From assembly GCA_913055885.1 (NCBI GenBank), contig CAJXLG010000004.1:1-36992 (forward strand): a stretch of DNA of 36,992 nucleotides. Direction: 5' to 3'. Below are positions 22,445 to 29,352 of the stretch, piece after piece. Origin of the DNA: an uncultured Rhodospirillales bacterium (lineage in GTDB: Bacteria; Pseudomonadota; Alphaproteobacteria; Rhodospirillales; CAJXLG01). A program made the position numbers and the translations under genes. The notes beneath the pieces are model-generated. The model was not told the DNA's origin. It made no database searches and saw nothing but the letters and a program-made list of their open reading frames with translations. Numbering within the stretch: position 1 is the stretch's first letter; each line of letters begins with the position of its first letter.

Positions 22445-23437
22445 GTGACACGCCACGCCGACACCCCCGCCCCGGCGCCCGCCGCCGGCGGCCTGGCCAC
22501 CGGCCGCGGCGTCCTGCGCACGGAGGCCGAGGCCCTGGAACGCGTCGCCGCCCATCTCGACGGCGGCTTCGAGCAGGCGCTTGCCCTCCTGGGGGGCCTG
22601 AACGGCCGGGTGGTGGTCACGGGCATGGGCAAGAGCGGGCACATCGCCCGCAAGATCGCCGCCACCCTGGCCTCCACGGGCACGGCCGCCTTCTTTGTCC
22701 ACCCCGGCGAGGCGAGCCACGGCGACCTGGGCATGATCGCCCGCGAGGACGCCGTGCTGGCGCTGTCCAATTCCGGGGAGACGGCCGAGCTTTCCGACAT
22801 CATCGCCTACACCCGGCGCTTCGCCATTCCGCTCGTGGCGCTCACGGCGCGCCGGCGCTCCACCCTGGCCGACGCCGCCGACGCCGCGCTGGTCCTGCCG
22901 GGGTTCGCCGAGGCGTGCCCCATGGGCCTGGCGCCCACCACCTCCACCACGATGGCCCTCGCCCTGGGCGACGCCCTGGCGGTGGCGCTCCTGGAGGGCA
23001 AGGACTTCACGGCGGCGGACTTCCAGCTCTTCCATCCCGGCGGCCGGCTGGGCCAGCAGCTCCTCCGGGTGTGCGACCTCATGCACAGGGGCGACGAGGT
23101 CCCCCGGGTCGCCACCGACACGCCCATGAGCGAGGCGCTTCTGGAGATGACGGCCAAGCACTTCGGCTGTGCCGGCGTGGTGGACGCCGCGGGGCGACTC
23201 GCCGGCGTCATCACCGACGGCGACCTGCGCCGCCACATGGACGCCCACCTTCTGGGCCGCCCGGCGGGGGAGGTCATGACGGCCAACCCGCGCACCATCG
23301 ACGATCACGCCCTGGCCGCCGAGGCCCTGCACGCCATGAACACCACGGCCATCACCAGCCTCTTCGTGCCCGACGAGGCGGGCCGGCCGCAGGGCATCCT
23401 GCACATCCACGACTGCCTGCGCGCGGGGGTGGCATGA
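22445..23437 (+). CDS. kdsD: KpsF/GutQ family sugar-phosphate isomerase (arabinose-5-phosphate isomerase)
   Basis: GRVVVTGMGKSGHIARKIAATLASTGTAAFFVHPGEASHGDLGMI, LSNSGETAEL, two C-terminal CBS domains; GTG start. Confidence 0.94.
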   Translation: MTRHADTPAPAPAAGGLATGRGVLRTEAEALERVAAHLDGGFEQALALLGGLNGRVVVTGMGKSGHIARKIAATLASTGTAAFFVHPGEASHGDLGMIAREDAVLALSNSGETAELSDIIAYTRRFAIPLVALTARRRSTLADAADAALVLPGFAEACPMGLAPTTSTTMALALGDALAVALLEGKDFTAADFQLFHPGGRLGQQLLRVCDLMHRGDEVPRVATDTPMSEALLEMTAKHFGCAGVVDAAGRLAGVITDGDLRRHMDAHLLGRPAGEVMTANPRTIDDHALAAEALHAMNTTAITSLFVPDEAGRPQGILHIHDCLRAGVA

Positions 23438-23453
23438 GCGCGGGAGAGGCGCC

Positions 23454-24110
23454 TTGACGGCCCGGGCCGGCGCCGCCCCCCGCCCCGAAAACGGCCAGCA
23501 GCGGGCCGGCGGCACGCGCTACAGCCGCTTCGTCACCGCCATGAAGGTGGTGCTGCCGGCGCTCGCCGTGGGCCTCATCGGCGTGGTGGTGCTGTGGCCG
23601 CGCCTGCAGGAGCAGGCGGCCGGTTTCCGGCTGGGCTTCTCCGGCGGGGGCGGCGGGACTGCCAGCCGCCCGGAACTGGTGAACGCCCGCTATCTGGGCA
23701 CGGACGACAACAAGCGCTCCTATACCGTGACCGCCGACAAGGCCGATCAGGTGGGCAACGACGGCGCCCTGGTGTCCCTCAGCGCGCCCAAGGGCGACAT
23801 CGCCCTCAACAACGACGGCTGGATGATCGTCGATGCCCGCAGTGGCCTGTACAACAAGGACACCAAGACCCTCGACCTCATGGGCAAGGTGACCCTCTAT
23901 CACGACAAGGGCTACGAGGTGCACACGCCCTACGCCCGGGTCCATCTTGACGCCAGGCGCGCCGAGGGCGACCGTGAGACGCGGGCCCAGGGCCCCTTCG
24001 GCCGGGCGCGCGGCGAAGGGTTCCGCGTGCGCGACCGCGGCAACACCGTCATCTTCACCGGGAAGAGCCACGTTCTCCTGCACGCCGACACGGGAGGCGG
24101 CGGATCATGA
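23454..24110 (+). CDS. lptC: LPS export ABC transporter periplasmic protein LptC
   Basis: RYSRFVTAMKVVLPALAVGLIGVVVLWPRL N-terminal anchor; YLGTDDNKRSYTVTADKADQV...; between kdsD and lptA. TTG start supplied by the ORF track, uncertain. Confidence 0.85.
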   Translation: MTARAGAAPRPENGQQRAGGTRYSRFVTAMKVVLPALAVGLIGVVVLWPRLQEQAAGFRLGFSGGGGGTASRPELVNARYLGTDDNKRSYTVTADKADQVGNDGALVSLSAPKGDIALNNDGWMIVDARSGLYNKDTKTLDLMGKVTLYHDKGYEVHTPYARVHLDARRAEGDRETRAQGPFGRARGEGFRVRDRGNTVIFTGKSHVLLHADTGGGGS

Positions 24111-25093
24111 GGCGCGCGGCGGCCCGCATTGCCCTCTGCCTGCTGGCGCTGGCAGCCGCCGGCGGGCCGGCGCACGCCTTCGATTTCGGGCGGAGCGGCG
24201 ACGCGCCCATCGCCATCGACGCCAACCGGGGCGTGGAATGGCGCCGCGAGGAACGTGTCTTCATCGCCCGCGGCAACGCGCGGGCCGAGCGCGGCGACGT
24301 CACCGTCAACGGCGACGTTCTCACCGCCCACTACCGCCGCACCGACAAGGGCGAGACGCGGGTGCACCGCCTGGAGGCCGAGGGCGACGTGGTGGTCCGC
24401 TCGGAGCGCGCCACGGCCTTCGGGGACAGCGGCGTGTACGATGTGGACAAGGGCGTCATGGTGCTGCACGGCAAAAAGCTGCGCCTGGAAACGCCCGACC
24501 AGGTGGTGACGGCGCGCGACAGCCTGGAGTATTGGGAAAAGCGCGAAATGGCGGTGGCGCGCGGCGATGCCCGCATGGAAAGCGACCGCGGCACCCTCAC
24601 GGGCGACGTGCTCACGGCGCGTTTCCGGGAGAACGACGCCGGCAAGCGCGTCATCCGGCGCGTGGACGCCTTCGGCGATGCCGTGTCCAAAGGGCCTGAC
24701 GGTACCGTGCGCGGCGACCACCTCGTCGCCCACATGACCGACGGGCCGAACGGCCGCCGCACGGACCGCATGGACGCCCGGGGGCACGTCGTGGTAAAAA
24801 CGAACGGCAACATTGCCCGCGGCGAGCGCGGCGCCTACGACCCGCAGAAGCGGATGGCCACCCTGGCCGGCAACGTCCGGGTCACCCAGGGCGAGAGCCA
24901 GCTCAACGGCGCCTACGCCGTGATCAACATGAAGACCGGTGTGAGCCGGCTGTATCCGGTGCCGCCCGGCGAGGCGGGCGATCGCGCCGGGGAAAAGGCG
25001 CCCCGGGTGCGCGGCCTCCTGGCGCCGCGTGACGACAGGGACGCCGGAAAGGCGCCGGATGCGTCCCGAACGGGGGGAGGGGACGACGAATGA
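24107..25093 (+). CDS. lptA: OstA/LptA family lipopolysaccharide transport protein (extended)
   Basis: Signal peptide; PIAIDANRGVEWRREERVFIARGNARAERGDVTVNGDVLTAHY... and a second OstA-like stretch to GNVRVTQGESQLNGAYAVINMKTGVSRL. Confidence 0.9.
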   Translation: MRRAAARIALCLLALAAAGGPAHAFDFGRSGDAPIAIDANRGVEWRREERVFIARGNARAERGDVTVNGDVLTAHYRRTDKGETRVHRLEAEGDVVVRSERATAFGDSGVYDVDKGVMVLHGKKLRLETPDQVVTARDSLEYWEKREMAVARGDARMESDRGTLTGDVLTARFRENDAGKRVIRRVDAFGDAVSKGPDGTVRGDHLVAHMTDGPNGRRTDRMDARGHVVVKTNGNIARGERGAYDPQKRMATLAGNVRVTQGESQLNGAYAVINMKTGVSRLYPVPPGEAGDRAGEKAPRVRGLLAPRDDRDAGKAPDASRTGGGDDE

Positions 25094-25869
25094 GCGGCGA
25101 TTCGCGGGTCCCGGCGGACGGCGACGGCCCCCGGCTGGTCGCCGACAACAGTGGCCTGTGGGCCGAGGACCTGGGCAAACGGTTCAAGCGCCGGCAGGTC
25201 CTGCGCGGCGTGGACATGAATCTCAAACGCGGCGAGGCCGTGGGCCTGCTGGGCCCCAACGGGGCCGGCAAGACCACCTCCTTCTACTGCGTCATGGGGC
25301 TCGTCACCCCCGACACCGGGCGCATCTGGCTGGACGGCCAGGAGATCACCGGCCTGCCCATGTACCGCCGGGCCCGCCTGGGCCTGGGCTATCTGCCCCA
25401 GGAAGCCTCCATCTTCCGCGGCCTTTCCGTGGAGGACAACCTACGCGCGGTGCTGGAGATGATCCTGGCGGACCGCGAGCAGCAGGAGGCGCAGCTCGAC
25501 GCCCTTCTCGGCGAGTTCGCCATCGGCCACCTGCGCAAGGCGCCCGCCCTGTCCCTCTCCGGGGGCGAGCGCCGCCGCGTGGAGATCGCCCGGGCGCTGG
25601 CGTCGCAGCCGCACTACATCCTGCTGGACGAGCCGCTGGCCGGCATCGACCCCATCGCCGTGGGCGACATCCGCGAGCTGGTGACACACCTGAAGGCGCG
25701 CGGCCTGGGGGTGCTCATCACCGACCACAACGTCCGTGAGACCCTGGACATCATCGACCGCGCGTATATTCTGCACGAAGGGTCGGTGCTCATGGAGGGG
25801 CCGCCCTCGGACATCGTCGCCCATCAGGACGTCCGGCGCGTCTACCTGGGCGAGCGGTTCAGCCTGTAG
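25090..25869 (+). CDS. lptB: LPS export ABC transporter ATP-binding protein LptB
   Basis: GLLGPNGAGKTTSFYCVMGLVTPDTGRIWLDGQEIT, LGYLPQEASIFRGLSVEDNL, LSGGERRRVEIARALA, LLDEPLAGIDPIAVGDI. Confidence 0.97.
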   Translation: MSGDSRVPADGDGPRLVADNSGLWAEDLGKRFKRRQVLRGVDMNLKRGEAVGLLGPNGAGKTTSFYCVMGLVTPDTGRIWLDGQEITGLPMYRRARLGLGYLPQEASIFRGLSVEDNLRAVLEMILADREQQEAQLDALLGEFAIGHLRKAPALSLSGGERRRVEIARALASQPHYILLDEPLAGIDPIAVGDIRELVTHLKARGLGVLITDHNVRETLDIIDRAYILHEGSVLMEGPPSDIVAHQDVRRVYLGERFSL

Positions 25870-25893
25870 CGGCGTGCGGGAACAGGGAGCGAC

Positions 25894-27441
25894 ATGATGC
25901 TGGCACCCCGGCTGGACATCCGGCAATCCCAGCAGCTTGTCATGACCCCCCAGTTGCAGCAGGCCATCAAGCTGCTGCAATTCAACAACCTGGAAGTGGC
26001 CGCCTACGTGGAACAGGAGCTGGAGCGCAACCCGCTCCTGGAGCGCGCCGACGGCGACGACGAGGCGGACAGCGCCGTGTCCGAGGCGCTGGAGGCGGAT
26101 GCGGCCCAGGCCGGCGTGGACGGCGCCAACGGGGCGGAGACGGCCCACCTGGTGGAGCCCGTGGCCGGCCAGGCGGACGCCCCCCTGGACGTCGAGGACG
26201 ACAACACCTGGACCAACGACAGCCCCACCGACGCCGGGACGGCGGAAGCGCCGGCGCAGGCCGACGGCGGCTTCGACACGGCGTTCGACGACTGGGGCGG
26301 CGGCGGCCGGCGCGATTTCGACGACGAGATGCCCGGCCTGGAACAGACCGTCTCGGGCGCCACCACCCTGCGCGAGCACCTGGAGAGCCAAGTGAACATG
26401 ACCTTCCCCGACCCGGGGGACCGCCTCATCGCCTCGCGGCTGGTGGAGCTCCTGGACGAGGCGGGCTACGTGGCGGGCGCCCTGGACGCCGTGGCGGAAC
26501 AGCTCAACTGCCCCGTGGCGCAGGTGGAGGCGGTGCTCGAGCGGTGCCAGCAGTTCGACCCGGCCGGGCTGTTCGCCCGCGACCTGCCCGAGTGCCTGGC
26601 GCTCCAGCTCGCCGACCGCGATCGCCTCGACCCGGCCATGCGCACCCTCCTGGACAACCTGGACCTCCTGGGCCGGCACGATTACCAGACGCTGGCCCGC
26701 CGCTGCGGCGTGGATTCCGAGGATCTCGCCGACATGGTGGCGGAGGGGCGCAGCCTCGACCCCAAGCCGGCGCTCGCCTTCGGCGGCGAGTCGGCGCAGC
26801 CCGTGGCGCCCGACGTCCTCATGCGGCCCGATCCCGCCAGCGGCGGCTGGGCCGTGGAGCTGAACCCCCACACCCTGCCGCGCGTGCTGGTGAACAACAC
26901 CTACTACGCCGAGGTGAGCGGCAACGCTTCGGGCGATGCCAGGCAGTATCTCAACGAACAGCTTCAGTCCGCCAACTGGCTGGTGAAGGCGCTGCACCAG
27001 CGGGCACAGACCATCCTCAAGGTGGCCAGCGAACTGGTGCGCCAGCAGGACGCCTTCTTCCGCCACGGGGTGCAGGCGCTCAAGCCCCTGATCCTGCGCG
27101 ACATCGCCGAGGCCGTGGACCTGCACGAGAGCACCGTGAGCCGCGTGACGGCCAACAAGTACATCCTGACGCCGCGCGGCATCTACGAGCTCAAGTATTT
27201 CTTCACCCAGGCCGTCGCCGGGGCCGACGGCGAGTCCCATTCGGCGGAGTCGGTGCGCCACCGCATCCGCACCCTCATCGACGACGAGGCGCCGGACAGC
27301 GTCCTGTCCGACGATCGCCTGGTGGCCATCCTCAAGAGCGAGGGCATCGACGTGGCCCGGCGCACGGTGGCCAAGTACCGGGAATCCATGAACATTCCGT
27401 CGTCCGTGAAGCGCAAGCGGCAGAAGCGGCTGAGGGCGTGA
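25894..27441 (+). CDS. rpoN: RNA polymerase sigma-54 factor
   Basis: LDIRQSQQLVMTPQLQQAIKLLQFNNLEVAAYVEQELERNPLLE; RpoN box-like ARRTVAKYRESMNIPSSVKRKRQ; DLHESTVSRVTANKYILTPRGIYELKYFF. Confidence 0.97.
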   Translation: MMLAPRLDIRQSQQLVMTPQLQQAIKLLQFNNLEVAAYVEQELERNPLLERADGDDEADSAVSEALEADAAQAGVDGANGAETAHLVEPVAGQADAPLDVEDDNTWTNDSPTDAGTAEAPAQADGGFDTAFDDWGGGGRRDFDDEMPGLEQTVSGATTLREHLESQVNMTFPDPGDRLIASRLVELLDEAGYVAGALDAVAEQLNCPVAQVEAVLERCQQFDPAGLFARDLPECLALQLADRDRLDPAMRTLLDNLDLLGRHDYQTLARRCGVDSEDLADMVAEGRSLDPKPALAFGGESAQPVAPDVLMRPDPASGGWAVELNPHTLPRVLVNNTYYAEVSGNASGDARQYLNEQLQSANWLVKALHQRAQTILKVASELVRQQDAFFRHGVQALKPLILRDIAEAVDLHESTVSRVTANKYILTPRGIYELKYFFTQAVAGADGESHSAESVRHRIRTLIDDEAPDSVLSDDRLVAILKSEGIDVARRTVAKYRESMNIPSSVKRKRQKRLRA

Positions 27442-27450
27442 AGAGCAAGC

Positions 27451-27479
27451 TTGACACCATCGCGGGCCACGCCTAGCGT
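27451..27479 (+). promoter_or_regulatory. putative sigma70-type promoter upstream of hpf
   Basis: TTGACA (27451-27456), 17-nt spacer, TAGCGT (27474-27479). Confidence 0.4.
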
Positions 27480-27569
27480 CGCGCCTCTATCGGCTCGAAC
27501 GCTGCCGGCCCCCCTCCCCGCAAGGGGGCGTCCCGGCCCGGAGAGCCGGACCTTTCCAAGGGTGACATC

Positions 27570-28205
27570 ATGCGGGTTTCCACGACCGGCAAGCAGATGG
27601 ACGTCGGCCAGGCGCTCCGCACCCATGTGGAGCAGCAGGTCCCGGCCGTCGTTCACAAGTACTTCGACAAGGCCACGAACGCCACGGTGGCCTTCACGCG
27701 CGAGGCCTACTTCTTCCGCTGCGACATGACGGTGCACGCCGACCGCGGCCTGGACGTGCGCGGCACCGGCCAGGGGCCCGACGCCTACACGGCGTTCGAG
27801 GGGGCGCTGGACCGCGTGGGCAAGCAGCTCCGGCGCTACAAGGAACGCCTGCGCGAGCACGTCAAGGGCGGCGGCGAGACGCTGCCCGCCCACGAGTACG
27901 TCCTGGAGGGCCCCGCCGCGCCGGGGCCGGCGGAAGGGGCGGAAACGGAGACAGGGGCGGAAACGGAGACAGGGGCGGAGACGGAGGCGCCGCCCGGAAC
28001 CCCCTATCCGGAGGCCGACAACCCCGTCGTCATCGCCCAGACGCCGGGGGAGATCCCGGTATGCACGGTGGAGAACGCCGTCATGCGCCTGGACCTCGGC
28101 GCGGAACCCGCGATCATGTTCCGCAACGCGGGCAACGACCGTCTCAACGTGGTCTATCGCCGGCCCGACGGCAACGTCGGCTGGATCGATCCCCAGGTGC
28201 CGTAG
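27570..28205 (+). CDS. hpf: ribosome hibernation-promoting factor, long form
   Basis: RVSTTGKQMDVGQALRTHVEQQVPAVVHKYFDKATNATVAFTREAYFFRCDMTVHADRGLDVRGTGQGPDAYTAFEGALDRVGKQLRRYKERL; C-terminal domain AVMRLDLGAEPAIMFRNAGNDRLNVVYRRPDGNVGWIDP. Confidence 0.94.
   Translation: MRVSTTGKQMDVGQALRTHVEQQVPAVVHKYFDKATNATVAFTREAYFFRCDMTVHADRGLDVRGTGQGPDAYTAFEGALDRVGKQLRRYKERLREHVKGGGETLPAHEYVLEGPAAPGPAEGAETETGAETETGAETEAPPGTPYPEADNPVVIAQTPGEIPVCTVENAVMRLDLGAEPAIMFRNAGNDRLNVVYRRPDGNVGWIDPQVP
27936..27987 (+). repeat. about 2.8 tandem copies of an 18-bp unit in the hpf linker
   Basis: GGGGCGGAAACGGAGACA x2 (27936-27953, 27954-27971), then GGGGCGGAGACGGAGG; encodes GAETET repeats. Confidence 0.9.
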
Positions 28206-28231
28206 CGCCGGTCGTCAGGGAGTGCCGCGGA

Positions 28232-28696
28232 ATGGATATCGCCGACCTGCTCGGTCTCGAGGACGTTTATACGGACCTCGGCGTGACCAGCAAGAAACAG
28301 GCCCTGCAGGCGCTGGCCCGCCACGCCGCCGGGCGTGTGGCCCTTCCCGAACGGGCCATCTTCGACGTCCTCCAGGAACGGGAGCGCCTGGGCTCCACCG
28401 GCGTGGGGGGCGGCGTCGCCATCCCGCACGGCAAGATGGACAGCCTGGACCGCCTCTACGGCGCCTTCGCCCGCCTGGAGCGGCCGGTGAACTTCGAGGC
28501 CGTGGATGACGAACCCGTGGACCTGGTCTTCCTGCTGCTGGCGCCGGAAGAGGCGGGGGCGGAGCACCTCAAGGCCCTCGCCCGCGTGTCCCGCCTGCTG
28601 CGCGACGCCACGGTCTGCGAAAAGCTGCGCGGCGCCGAGGACAATGAGACCGTCTACAACATCCTGGTGAACGGCCCCTCCAGCCGGGCGGCGTGA
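28232..28696 (+). CDS. ptsN: PTS IIA-like nitrogen-regulatory protein PtsN
   Basis: KKQALQALARHAAGRVALPERAIFDVLQERERLGSTGVGGGVAIPHGKMDSLDRLYGAFARLERPVNFEAVDDEPVDLVFLLLAPEEAGAEHLKALARVSRLLRD. Confidence 0.95.
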   Translation: MDIADLLGLEDVYTDLGVTSKKQALQALARHAAGRVALPERAIFDVLQERERLGSTGVGGGVAIPHGKMDSLDRLYGAFARLERPVNFEAVDDEPVDLVFLLLAPEEAGAEHLKALARVSRLLRDATVCEKLRGAEDNETVYNILVNGPSSRAA

Positions 28697-29164
28697 TCAC
28701 GGGCGGCCGCCGTCCGCTCCCGTGCCGTCCAGCCGTTCCTGCCATTCCGCCCGCGACAGGACGAACTGCTGCTGGTACTGGGCGCTGGTCCAGTGCCGCT
28801 TGATGAAGGCCAGCACCGCCCGGCGCTGCCGGGCGTCGAGGGTGTCGCCGAAGGCCGGCATGCGCCCCTTGCCGTCGCGGATGAGGGCGAGGAGCCCGGC
28901 GTCGGGCTTTTCGTAGGTGCTGCCGGCGGCGTCGTGTGGCGGCGCCGGCCGGGCGCCGCCGGGGGCCTGCCGCTCGCCGCCCAGCTTCGGGCCGTGGCAG
29001 TCGGCGCAGTGCTGGCGGTAGAGGGGTCGGCCGCGCGCCGCCAGGGCCCGGTCGCGCGGCACGGGCCGCGTTTCGTCCGGGGCCAGGGTGGACCAGACGT
29101 CCCGGATCACCCCGGCGCCCAGGATGAGCGTCGCCGCGAAAATCACCAGAAGCAGGAACCGCAC
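28697..29164 (-). CDS. c-type cytochrome
   Basis: N-terminal anchor; RGRPLYRQHCADCHGPKLGG (CxxCH) and GRMPAFGDTLDARQRRAVLAFIKRHW (distal Met ligand). Confidence 0.9.
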   Translation of the reverse strand: MRFLLLVIFAATLILGAGVIRDVWSTLAPDETRPVPRDRALAARGRPLYRQHCADCHGPKLGGERQAPGGARPAPPHDAAGSTYEKPDAGLLALIRDGKGRMPAFGDTLDARQRRAVLAFIKRHWTSAQYQQQFVLSRAEWQERLDGTGADGGRP

Positions 29165-29352
29165 CGCCCCCTCCCCGCCGTAAGCGCCGCCGCAGGCCGC
29201 CGGCGATGGTAACGCGCCCGCCGCGTCCCGTCATTGCCGGGATGTGATCCGACAGCCCGGTGCGCACGGCCGCCGCCCTCTGGCCTGTGCCCGTGTGAAG
29301 TGCTACACGACACCGCGACGCACCAGGCCCACAGCCGCCGGGAGGACGTGCC

